Shown: piece after piece, positions 26,693-34,510 of the stretch
How positions within the stretch are numbered: position 1 is the stretch's first letter
How the letters are laid out: the number at the start of each line of letters is the position of its first letter
Assembly: GCA_965204165.1 (NCBI GenBank)
Contig: OZ241969.1
Location: forward strand, 3,968,001-4,032,000
From: VYFG01 sp965204165
GTDB lineage: Bacteria; Pseudomonadota; Gammaproteobacteria; Arenicellales; Poriferihabitantaceae
DNA length: 64,000 bases
Reading direction: 5' to 3'
Notes under the pieces: generated by a model
The model's database searches: none
Told to the model about the DNA's origin: nothing
What the model saw: the letters and a program-made list of their open reading frames with translations, nothing else
Program-made: the position numbers and the translations under genes

Positions 26693-26757
26693 TGGGTCCG
26701 GCATTTACCGGGTTTGTTGTTTCGTGCGTCTTCGATGGGTCCGGTATTCGCCGGTTT
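26693..26757 (-). promoter_or_regulatory. Two 22-bp direct repeats upstream of the luxR gene
   Basis: TGGGTCCGGCATTTACCGGG at 26693 and TGGGTCCGGTATTCGCCGG at 26736 lie 43 bp apart. Each contains a CCGG-N6-CCGG-like core. Their position, 45-110 bp before the likely luxR start, suggests operator sites, but no known LuxR box is matched. Confidence 0.35.
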
Positions 26758-27124
26758 TCTGCCTGTTTATTACTGTTTATTACCGTTATTCCTGTTTGTT
26801 TCACTTGCTTTCTCTTTCTTCCGGCCTGCGGGGCCGGTCGGGTTGCAGTTGATCAGTGGCGGGGTGATGCTGACCGCCGGAGAGACACTGCTGTGGATGA
26901 TCGCATTGGATTCCATGGTCCCGCCGGACCGGCATCTACCCTGCGTTCATGCGGACGATTGCTTCTTCTTTCCTCAGGATGAAGTCCATGTTCCCCCGGG
27001 TCCATGCCGGGCTATTCCGGCAGTATCACCAGGAAAACGGTCCCGGGCCATGTACAGCTGGGTTCCGGTTCGCTGACAGATTGCTTGAGCAAAAACTTGC
27101 TGACCTCTGGAACAGAAGGAGTGG
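26758..27124. other. Non-coding region between luxR and the lipoprotein cluster
   Basis: A T-rich stretch at about 26765-26820 is followed by ordinary GC-rich sequence with no credible gene. It probably contains the luxR promoter. Confidence 0.4.
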
Positions 27125-27156
27125 AAAAACCCCGGCCTGTTGTGGCCCGGGGGGTT
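27125..27156 (-). terminator. Rho-independent terminator after lipoprotein 1
   Basis: On the minus strand a GC stem (GGGCC, loop, GGCC and flanking C/G runs) is followed by TTTTT. It lies about 70 bp past the stop of the lipoprotein gene. Confidence 0.75.
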
Positions 27157-27224
27157 GAAATGAATGGCGGCCCGAAGGAGTCATCCAAAGGGCCACCACC
27201 CTCGTTGAACAGGTCTTCTACGGT

Positions 27225-28862
27225 CTACTCTTCCAGATTGACCCCGAAGGCCCCGACCATGCGGCCGGCATTTTCGTATTCCGAATGGAACACACCGGTT
27301 CCCACGGTAGGAACACCGCCGTCATTTTGCTTGTAAAGATTTCCTGTCCATTGGCCGGATTCACCGGCGGCGGTTCCGCCTATGGACCATATGGTTTTGG
27401 GGGAACGAATAACCCCTAGAAAATCAATACTGCCTTCCTTCAACGCAACGGACCAGTCCCGGGACATGCCATCGCTGCCCATGAAGTTGTCGATGGTCCC
27501 CTCTATCTTGTGGTTGATATCAGTAGTAAAAGTACCACCTGCTGTCGTTGAAAACGTTGCCTTCAGTTCGGCATCAGCTGTGAATCGGCCCGCGTCGTTC
27601 GTTCCACCGGTGGCACTCTGAAGAGCGTACATTCCTGCAGCGCCGCCCCTGTAGGTTGCGGTGCCATGCAGATTAACAGGATCACCATCAGGAGTTGAGC
27701 TAGGACTAAGATTCACTGGTCCATCTGTACCCCTGTAACTTGTGAACGCGCTCACATAGGAGGTGCCGTCCAGGGCTTCGTGCAGCCACCAGCCATAGAC
27801 GGGATATACCGTGTCCGGCGTGGGTGCCAGCGTATCCTCCGGGTTTCCGGGCTTGAATGTCCATGTACTACCAGTACCAGTAAGGGTATACCCGTCCCCT
27901 GATGCCTTGGTTACTGTGCAAGTGCCGGTGCCAGCGGTACCGGTGTTACAACTATACACACCCGCCACGCCGTCATAGCTGCCGTCGATTGTGACTATGC
28001 GTTCACCGGTAGGATTCGGGTCCGGCAACTTAAAGGGCTTGACCCCTGCACTGTGATCGAATTCCGGGCTGGCGATCTTGGCTGCATTTGCTGCTTCGAA
28101 ATGCCCCCCAGTGGCGGGTAACTCACCGTTAGTTGTATCGAAATTGGCTAGTGTATTGAACTTGGCTCCCTGCGTCGGCTCTCCCACATCGGAGTACAGG
28201 TGCGCCGTATAGGTGCCGGGGGCGTCGCGATTATCACTACCGTTGACGGTTCTTACGGTTCCCACTGCCACCGTAGCGGTGTGTCTGGAGCCTGTCCAGC
28301 CGTGCAAGGGCGCAACCATGGTCGACTTGTCCTCTTTCAGTTGGGCAGCAGCTCTACCCCCGAAGCCGAAGGGGGGATCTAGGTTTTGGACGGTCAGAAC
28401 ACCGGTTGGGGAAACGGCAGAATCACGCCCGTTGTTGGCCAAGGGATCATCACCGATTACCGTATACAGTTTGGCGGCCATGGCCGTCATGGCTGCATCA
28501 GCAGCCACCGCATCATCCTCGACCTTCCGCGCTAGGTTGTCCGCCATGGCCTTCGCATTTCCGCTCTTACCGGCTGCCGCCGCGATTTCGGCATCCGATC
28601 CGCCATGTGTCGTGAGCGCCGCGACGAGATTATCCGCCGCTCGCTGTACCTCACGATACGCAGCCAGCTTTGCATCTTCGGTCATGGCGGCGGACGCTGC
28701 CGCTTCAGCATCACTCAAGGCCGATTGCGCGTTCGAGATCGCCATGTCCCCCTGAGTCGGGCCGGGTTCTACTGGCGGAGTCGAACTCCCCCCTCCGCAA
28801 CCGGCGAGGAGCAGTGCCAGAGAGGCCACGAGGATCAGTATTTTTCTATCTGTTGATTTCAT
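27225..28862 (-). CDS. Surface lipoprotein with transferrin-binding-protein-like barrel, copy 1
   Basis: ATG 28862 is chosen because it opens a lipoprotein signal peptide, MKSTDRKILILVASLALLLAGC, with Cys22 as lipidation site. The longer frame upstream has no signal. After a Gly/Ser linker, residues ~35-125 form an Ala-rich helical domain. The C-terminal ~150 residues read like a TbpB/Slam-type beta-barrel (GTIDNFMGSDGMSRDWSV, GTAAGESGQWTGNLY, GTGVFHSEYENAGRMVGAFG). The role is probably surface binding or host/metal interaction; the ligand is unknown. It is closely related to the next two genes, and each gene has its own terminator. Confidence 0.75.
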   Translation of the reverse strand: MKSTDRKILILVASLALLLAGCGGGSSTPPVEPGPTQGDMAISNAQSALSDAEAAASAAMTEDAKLAAYREVQRAADNLVAALTTHGGSDAEIAAAAGKSGNAKAMADNLARKVEDDAVAADAAMTAMAAKLYTVIGDDPLANNGRDSAVSPTGVLTVQNLDPPFGFGGRAAAQLKEDKSTMVAPLHGWTGSRHTATVAVGTVRTVNGSDNRDAPGTYTAHLYSDVGEPTQGAKFNTLANFDTTNGELPATGGHFEAANAAKIASPEFDHSAGVKPFKLPDPNPTGERIVTIDGSYDGVAGVYSCNTGTAGTGTCTVTKASGDGYTLTGTGSTWTFKPGNPEDTLAPTPDTVYPVYGWWLHEALDGTSYVSAFTSYRGTDGPVNLSPSSTPDGDPVNLHGTATYRGGAAGMYALQSATGGTNDAGRFTADAELKATFSTTAGGTFTTDINHKIEGTIDNFMGSDGMSRDWSVALKEGSIDFLGVIRSPKTIWSIGGTAAGESGQWTGNLYKQNDGGVPTVGTGVFHSEYENAGRMVGAFGVNLEE

Positions 28863-29066
28863 TTCGACGTTTCTCACAAGGTTGTTGAAAGGGTTGATTC
28901 GGGACCAGGCCTCCAGTGGCCCCTGTTGTGCGCGACCAATGGTTGTTTCGCGCAAATTCCTCCGCTCCTCCAAAACCGATACCCGCCGGGTTCTCCGGCG
29001 CTCCGGGTGCCTGTTCAGGCAGAACCGAGGAGAAAAAACCCGGGTGGGTCCGAAGATGCACCCGAG
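28780..29066 (-). repeat. Upstream block of the 1.9-kb tandem repeat, copy 1
   Basis: This covers the signal-peptide region of lipoprotein 1 and the sequence before it. It is nearly identical to 30704-30990, with scattered single-base differences. Together with the matching 3' gene parts it defines a tandem duplication with a period of about 1.92 kb. Confidence 0.8.
29033..29066 (-). terminator. Rho-independent terminator after lipoprotein 2
   Basis: On the minus strand an 8-bp stem, CTCGGGTG with CACCCGGG (one G-U pair), is followed by TTTTTT. It lies about 70 bp past the stop of copy 2. Confidence 0.8.
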
Positions 29067-29136
29067 GTGTAAATAAAGGCGGCCCGAAGGAGTCATCCAA
29101 AGGGCCTCCACCCTCGTTGAACAGGTCTTCTACGGT

Positions 29137-30786
29137 CTACTCTTCCAGATTGACCCCGAAGGCCCCGACCATGCGCCCGGCATTTTCGTATTCCGAATAG
29201 AACCTACCGGTTCCTACGGTAGGAACACCGCCGTCATTTTGCTTGTAAAGACGCCCTCCCCATTCGCCGGCTTCACCGGCGGCGGTCCCGCCCACGGACC
29301 ATATGGTTTTGTTGGGGTTGAGTGAAGTGTCTGGCCATCTCCCATCAGCGGCGATAGGGACTTCATTCAACGCAACGGACCAGTCCCGGGACATTCCATC
29401 GCTGCCCATGAAGTTGTCGATGGTTCCCGTGATCTTGTGCCCAACCGAGCCTATCCCGCCTTCTTTAAATGTCGCCGTGAGCTCGGCATCCGCCGTGAAG
29501 TGGCCCGCGTCGTTCGTTCCACCGGTGGAACTCTGAAGAGCGTAGAACCCTGCGGCCCCGCCCTTGTAGGTTGCAGTGCCATTCAGATGAACAGCAGCAG
29601 CAGGTGCAGCATTCTCATCAGTACTAAGATTCGCAAGTTCCGCTTGCTGTTCCGTTAGACTACCCCTGTAATCTGTGAACGCGCTTACAGTGGTAGTGCC
29701 GTCCAGGGCTTCGTGCAGCCACCAGCCATAGACGGGATATACCGTGTCCGGCAATGACGTTACCCTGTCCTCCGGGTTGTCGGGTATGAATGTCCATGTA
29801 CCTCCGCCAAGGGTATATCCTTTTGCGGCCTTGGTTACCGTGCAATCATTGCCACCATAGGTACACCTATATGTACCCTCAACACCCCAATAACTGCCGT
29901 CAATTTCTTTCCACGTTGGGGGATTGTCCGGCACCTTATAGGTCTTGTCCCCTGCGGTATGATCAAACTCCGGGCTGGCGATCCTGTCTGAATTTCCTGC
30001 CGGAACGGTATATATGCCACTACCGGCAGTAGTCTCGGTTAAACCGGCGGAATTGAATTTGGCCCCCTCCTCAGGGTCTCCCACATCGGAGTACAGGTGC
30101 GCCGTATAGGTACCGGCGCCGATGTCTCCATCATCAGAATTTCCGGGATTTATGAGGGTTCCCGCTGCCACCGTAGCGGTGTGTCTGGAGCCTGTCCAGC
30201 CGTGCAAGGGCGGAACCATGGTCGACTTGTCCTCTTTCAGTTGGGGACCAGTGCTCGCTCGCGGGACATTATCGCTGATGTTATGGACAGTAAGGACGCC
30301 GGTGTTGCTAATGCCAGTATCAACCCCGGAGGGGTCAAAGAAATTGCCTGCGGGGTCACCACCAAAGGGATAAGGACCAATTGCCGTATACAGTTTGGCG
30401 GCCAGGGCCGTCATGGCTGTATCAGCAGCCACCACATCATCCTCGATCTTCTGCGCCAGGTTGTCCGCCATGGCCCCGGCATTTCCGCTCTTACCGGCTG
30501 CCGCCGCGATATCGGCTTCCGATCCGCCATGTGTCGTGAGCGCCGCGACGAGATTATCCGCCGCTCGCTGTACCTCACGATACGCGGCCAGCTTTGCATC
30601 TTCGGTCATGGCGGCGGACGCTGCCGCTTCAGCTGCCGTCAAGGCATCTTTCGCATCCATGATTGCCATGTCCGCCGTCTGGCCGGGGTCTGGCGGTGCA
30701 GTCGAGGGACCACCCCCTCCGCAACCGGCGAGGAGCAGTGCCAGAGAGGCCACGAGGATCAGTATTTTTCTATCTGTTGATTTCAT
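29137..30786 (-). CDS. Surface lipoprotein with transferrin-binding-protein-like barrel, copy 2
   Basis: The start at 30786 gives the same lipoprotein signal as copy 1 (MKSTDRKILILVASL...LLAGC) and a product of 549 residues. The N-terminal helical domain and the C-terminal barrel (GTIDNFMGSDGMSRDWSV, RMVGAFGVNLEE) are almost identical to copy 1. The middle (~130-400) differs much more, although motifs such as SPEFDHTAG, IDGSYWGVEGTY and VYGWWLHEALDGTT persist. This conserved-ends, variable-middle pattern is expected of surface proteins under diversifying selection or gene conversion. Confidence 0.75.
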   Translation of the reverse strand: MKSTDRKILILVASLALLLAGCGGGGPSTAPPDPGQTADMAIMDAKDALTAAEAAASAAMTEDAKLAAYREVQRAADNLVAALTTHGGSEADIAAAAGKSGNAGAMADNLAQKIEDDVVAADTAMTALAAKLYTAIGPYPFGGDPAGNFFDPSGVDTGISNTGVLTVHNISDNVPRASTGPQLKEDKSTMVPPLHGWTGSRHTATVAAGTLINPGNSDDGDIGAGTYTAHLYSDVGDPEEGAKFNSAGLTETTAGSGIYTVPAGNSDRIASPEFDHTAGDKTYKVPDNPPTWKEIDGSYWGVEGTYRCTYGGNDCTVTKAAKGYTLGGGTWTFIPDNPEDRVTSLPDTVYPVYGWWLHEALDGTTTVSAFTDYRGSLTEQQAELANLSTDENAAPAAAVHLNGTATYKGGAAGFYALQSSTGGTNDAGHFTADAELTATFKEGGIGSVGHKITGTIDNFMGSDGMSRDWSVALNEVPIAADGRWPDTSLNPNKTIWSVGGTAAGEAGEWGGRLYKQNDGGVPTVGTGRFYSEYENAGRMVGAFGVNLEE

Positions 30787-30990
30787 TTCGACGTTTCTCA
30801 CAAGGTTGTTGAAAGGGTTGAATCGGGACCAGGCCTCCAGTGGCCCCTGCTGTGCGCGATCAATGGTTGTATCGCGCAAATTCCTCCGCTCCTCCAAAAC
30901 CAATACCCGCCGGATTCTCCGGCACTCCCGGTGCCTGTTCAGGCAGAACCGGGGAGAAAAAACCCGGGTGGGTCCGAAGACTCACCCGGG
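30704..30990 (-). repeat. Upstream block of the 1.9-kb tandem repeat, copy 2
   Basis: This is the counterpart of 28780-29066. It contains the signal-peptide region of copy 2, the upstream region, and the terminator of copy 3. Confidence 0.8.
30957..30990 (-). terminator. Rho-independent terminator after lipoprotein 3
   Basis: A perfect 8-bp stem, CCCGGGTG with CACCCGGG, is followed by TTTTTT on the minus strand. It lies about 65 bp past the stop of copy 3. Confidence 0.85.
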
Positions 30991-31052
30991 GTGTAAAATG
31001 AATGGCGACCCGAAAGAGTCATATAAAAGGCCGCCACCCTCGTTGAAAATGT

Positions 31053-32636
31053 TTACTCCTTGTTGACTCCGAACGCACCGACCATTTTGCCGTCCATGCC
31101 GTACTCGGTGTAGAACGTTCCGGTCCCGACCTGCGGAACGTTGTCGTCGCCGTTGTCATAGAGAGTTCCGGACCATTCACCGGAGGCGCTGGCGGCCGTA
31201 CCGCCGATGGTCCAGGCCGTATCGTTGTCATCAGTGCGGGTAATTCCCCCGGTAGCCGCGATGGCTGCTTTCTTCAATTCGACGGACCAGTCCCGCGACA
31301 TTCCATCGGCACCCATGAAGTTGTCGATGGTGCCCGAGATCATGTTGTCACTGAAGTCGGCCTCAAGCGTGGCACTCGCGGTGAAGTGGCCGGCGTCGTT
31401 CGTGCCACCGGTCGAACTGCTGAGAGCGTACTTGCCGGCGGCTCCGCCACTGTATGTCGCCGTTCCCTGCAAGGTATCGAGGTTAGAGGCAGCCGTCGGG
31501 ACAGCCCCTTTATGGTCCACGAATGCGCTCGCGGTAATGCCGTCCGCAGACTTGTGGATCCACCAGCCGTAGGAGACGTAGTCGGCGTCCGGCACGTCCG
31601 TGACTCGGGCTTCCGCGTTGGAGGGAATGAACAGCCACGTTCCGCCGCCAAGCGTGAAGCCCTTTGCGGCTACTGCCGCGGTGCAACCATCGGCGTCAGT
31701 GGTCGGATCGCAACTGAAGGTGCCGCTCACGCCATGAAGCATGCCGGGCACGTTGATGAATTGCGCGCCGCCGTTGTTCGGGTCCGGCAGGTGGAACGTC
31801 TCCGTGCCGGCTGTCCGGGTAACGCTTGGAAGCGATACGTCCGCCGCATGGTCCGCAACAACGTAGGTAAGCGCCTTGTTGGCATTGCCGTTACGGTCGG
31901 CGGCGTCCAACTGGTACTGGAAATTGTCGTTTGGTACCGCATCGGCGCTACCGAACTTCTTGCCCTGCTTCGGAGCCTCAACGTTCGAGTAGACCATTGC
32001 CTCGTACATGCCATCGCCAGTAGGAGAGGCCGTGTACCTCTTGCCTGCCCAGCCGTGGTTGTCGGCGATCATCGCCATCTTGTCTTCCGACAGAGAGACG
32101 GCTGTGGTCGAGCCGTTGAACACCGATATATGTGTGTCTACGGCGGACCCGGTGGGAGTGCCTGCTTCGTTGTAAGCGGCGGCCCGAATGGTAGCAGTCT
32201 CGGAAACGGTGTTGGCGACAGGAGCGCTGATTCCCGCGTACAGCTTCGCGGCCGTGGCGGCCATGGCCATGTCGGCTGCCTTTTGTGCTTCCGCGTTCTT
32301 CATATCCAGACTGTCCGCCATGGCCTTGGCATTTCCGCCCGTTCTGGCTGCCGCCGCGATTTCGGCTGACGATCCGCCATGTGTCGTGAGCGCCGCGACA
32401 AGGGCATTCGCCGCATTCTCTATGGCCCGGTATGCAGCCGCCATTGCCACGTCGGTCATGGCGCTGGACACTGCCGCTTCAGCTTCCACCAGGGCCGCTT
32501 TCGCATCATCGATTGCCATTTGCGCCGGACTCGGACCGGGATCTGGCGGCGGTGTCGAACTTCCCCCTCCACAACCGGCAAGGAGCAGTGCCAGCGAAGC
32601 CACAAGGACCAGCACGAATTTATCTGTTGATTTCAT
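31053..32636 (-). CDS. Surface lipoprotein with transferrin-binding-protein-like barrel, copy 3
   Basis: The ATG at 32636 opens MKSTDKFVLVLVASLALLLAGC, a lipoprotein signal like those of copies 1 and 2; an in-frame GTG lies five codons earlier. The product has 527 residues, with the same order of Ala-rich helical domain, variable middle, and C-terminal barrel (GTIDNFMGADGMSRDWSVEL, GTASASGEWSGTLY-type, KMVGAFGVNKE). It is more divergent than copies 1 and 2 are from each other, so it is probably the oldest branch. It is the first gene after the recombinase locus, and its upstream region carries a recombination-site-like palindrome. Confidence 0.72.
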   Translation of the reverse strand: MKSTDKFVLVLVASLALLLAGCGGGSSTPPPDPGPSPAQMAIDDAKAALVEAEAAVSSAMTDVAMAAAYRAIENAANALVAALTTHGGSSAEIAAAARTGGNAKAMADSLDMKNAEAQKAADMAMAATAAKLYAGISAPVANTVSETATIRAAAYNEAGTPTGSAVDTHISVFNGSTTAVSLSEDKMAMIADNHGWAGKRYTASPTGDGMYEAMVYSNVEAPKQGKKFGSADAVPNDNFQYQLDAADRNGNANKALTYVVADHAADVSLPSVTRTAGTETFHLPDPNNGGAQFINVPGMLHGVSGTFSCDPTTDADGCTAAVAAKGFTLGGGTWLFIPSNAEARVTDVPDADYVSYGWWIHKSADGITASAFVDHKGAVPTAASNLDTLQGTATYSGGAAGKYALSSSTGGTNDAGHFTASATLEADFSDNMISGTIDNFMGADGMSRDWSVELKKAAIAATGGITRTDDNDTAWTIGGTAASASGEWSGTLYDNGDDNVPQVGTGTFYTEYGMDGKMVGAFGVNKE

Positions 32637-32703
32637 AACGAAGGTTCTCACAAGGTTTGATTGAAGGGTTTTGAGTTGGTTTGGGCCTTATTTCGACCTC
32701 ACT

Positions 32704-32737
32704 TTTGCTCGCGATAACTACATTTATCAGGAGCAAA
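32704..32737. other. 34-bp palindromic recombination-type site, right-hand copy
   Basis: Arms GCTCGCGATAA and TTATCAGGAGC flank the core CTACAT, and the whole 34 bp runs from TTTGCTC to GAGCAAA. Two 11-bp arms around a 6-bp core are the layout of a tyrosine-recombinase (Xer/dif-like) crossover site. A matching site with the inverted core lies at 34110-34143. Confidence 0.55.
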
Positions 32738-32924
32738 GAATATATTCCTATGCCCGCACAATCAAGGGTTTTGACTCAATCAGAAGATACATGATTTTAT
32801 TGCCTGTATCCGGTTGATTCGCAACCCTCGGGAGATGATTTTACCGCATTTTACGGGGTTCGTGGACAAAATATCCCAAGGCCCGAATTATAAATTGTGA
32901 AAAAGTGCCATTTTTTTTCATTTA

Positions 32925-32938
32925 TTGCTCGCGATAAC
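32925..32938. other. Half copy of the recombination-type site
   Basis: TTGCTCGCGATAAC repeats one arm of the 34-bp site in the same orientation, 221 bp further on and without a good second arm. It may be an accessory recombinase-binding site. Confidence 0.4.
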
Positions 32939-32966
32939 ATCAAATAACAGACGGAACAAACATCAA

Positions 32967-32991
32967 AAAAAGTTAACCTTTTTAACTTTTT
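32967..32991. terminator. Bidirectional terminator hairpin between recombinase and lipoprotein 3
   Basis: AAAAAGTTAA, five bases, then TTAACTTTTT form a perfect 10-bp stem with A/T runs on both sides, so it can end transcription on either strand. The stop codon of the current recombinase frame lies inside it, which supports the view that this frame is not the original one. Confidence 0.75.
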
Positions 32992-33130
32992 TTTGACATA
33001 TTTTGGCCCTTCATCCGTCTTTTCCCACCCCTCACTCCAGCCCCGGTTTCCAGGCAGATCTCCGCCCCCGCTTCTGCAGCCTGGCCAGCTGCGCCGCACC
33101 ACCCCTCCGGGCCAGCAACCGCTCCCCGTA

Positions 33131-33158
33131 AGCGCATGTACCGGAAACAGGGCCGAAG
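33131..33158. repeat. 28-bp insertion in the recombinase gene, inverted copy of an internal segment
   Basis: These 28 bp are the exact reverse complement of 33700-33727 (30 bp match with flanks) and interrupt the catalytic Tyr region. Removing them restores the reading frame and the expected family C-terminus. Confidence 0.9.
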
Positions 33159-33699
33159 GCGGTTCACCATGGACGTGCTCTTCCACCGCCCCGCCTGCAG
33201 GATCGCAGGCAACTCGATCCCCGACGCGATCATGTCCTGCACCGCACCCACCCGGGTGCTGTGGCCCGACAGTCCCGCCACGATGTCTTTTCCCAGTCCC
33301 GCATTCCTCGCCATGGACTTGTAGATGCGCGGCACCTGGCTGGAGTCCAGGGCGCCCCCGGGTATCCCGTTCTTCCCAATGGACCGGAACAGGAACCCCT
33401 TGTCGATGCCGCCCCGCCGGCGCCATTCCATGACGAAGTCCGCGGTGTCCGGGGCGAGGAACAGGACCGATCCCTCGCCTAAGGGGTCGGTCTTGCCCCG
33501 GCGCACCAGGAGGGTGGCGGATCCGTCGGGTTCCACCGAGAAATCAGACACTTGCAGGGAGACCAGTTCGGACCGCCGGAGCATGGCGTCATAGGCCACG
33601 GCGAGGAGGGCCCGGTTGCGGGCATCGATCAGGCGGTTGCCTGAGGATGCCAGCAGTCGCCTCCTCAGGGGCCAGGTGAGTCCCGAGGCCTGGACCTGC

Positions 33700-33727
33700 C
33701 TTCGGCCCTGTTTCCGGTACATGCGCT
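33700..33727. repeat. Source copy of the inverted 28-bp segment
   Basis: This segment encodes part of QRMYRKQGRR in the recombinase core on the minus strand and is in the normal position for the family. Its reverse complement is found at 33131-33158. Confidence 0.9.
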
Positions 33728-34109
33728 GCATGGCCATGCGGACGGTCATGTTGGCGAGGGGGTCCTTCCATCCGGCGGCCCTGTGCAGGGCGACGATGGA
33801 AGAGACGTACCTTCGCACGGTGGCCGGTGCCTTCATCCGGGCCATGGTGCTGATGAACCGGACGAGGTCTCCCGCCCGGGTGGGCCAGGGTTTCAGACCC
33901 TCGTGCCGGCACCAGGCAAGGTAGATCTCGAGGTCTGCCCGGAGGGCCCGTTCGGTGTTCTGACTCAATGCCCCGCTGGCGGATTCGAGCCATTCGGAGA
34001 TGGGGTCCGGAGGGGTCCGGACAGGGTGCGTGGACGGCGGTTTTGGATATTCATTCCGAACGGGGGCCCGGCGGGGCCGTTTTCCCGGATTTCGAACTGT
34101 TAACGCGCG

Positions 34110-34143
34110 TTTACTCTCGATAAATGTAGTTATCGCGAGTAAA
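34110..34143. other. 34-bp palindromic recombination-type site, left-hand copy
   Basis: Arms ACTCTCGATAA and TTATCGCGAGT flank the core ATGTAG, the reverse complement of the CTACAT core at 32704-32737. The two sites are therefore in inverted orientation about 1.4 kb apart, with the recombinase core between them. This site overlaps the 5' part of the annotated recombinase frame. Confidence 0.55.
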
Positions 34144-34329
34144 AATTCCATAAAGATCGATATAACTCCCTGTTTTTGCTCCATAATATTTTCCCTCCTT
34201 TTTTCGTCTTTACATTTCCTTTACATTCGCTGAAGAACATTTTCAGCGCCCTCGAATACCCCCCGAAAACCATCGCCGCGGGAAGCGTTTTCACCCCCTT
34301 TTCGGCCTTCCGGACCGTCCTCGGTGGGT

Positions 34330-34421
34330 ATTCCACGGCAAAGTTGCCACCCATTCCACGCTGAAAGTTGCCACCGATTCCACGGCAAAGTTGCCACTCA
34401 TTCCACGGTGAAAGTTGCCAC
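34330..34421. repeat. Left-end multiple repeats of the IS21 element
   Basis: Four units start at 34330, 34353, 34377 and 34400, a ~23-bp period. Each runs from ATTCCACG to GTTGCCAC. They are the presumed IstA binding sites. Confidence 0.85.
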
Positions 34422-34510
34422 TTTCACCAAGGCATACACTCCCATCGGAGCCGAACGACGCATGATTGACAACCCGGTATGGTGCCCGCCTTTTCAACGA
34501 GGAGGCGCCC

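Larger units (their letters stand above)
32982..34184 (-). pseudogene. Tyrosine recombinase/integrase, frameshifted at the catalytic tyrosine
   Basis: The N-terminal SAM-like core-binding domain (SQNTERALRADLEIYLAWCRHEGL) and the catalytic domain are clear: Arg in YDAMLRRSELVSL, HxxR in LSGHSTRVGAVQDM, and the AGRWKSTSMV strand. The expected continuation NRYGERLLARRGGAAQ is interrupted by 28 extra bp at 33131-33158, exactly between the codons for Arg and the catalytic Tyr. This shifts the frame and replaces the last ~40 residues by an unrelated tail. Without the insert the gene would stop at 33032, before the terminator. The start is uncertain: a recombination-type site (34110-34143) lies within the first codons. 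Confidence 0.8.
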
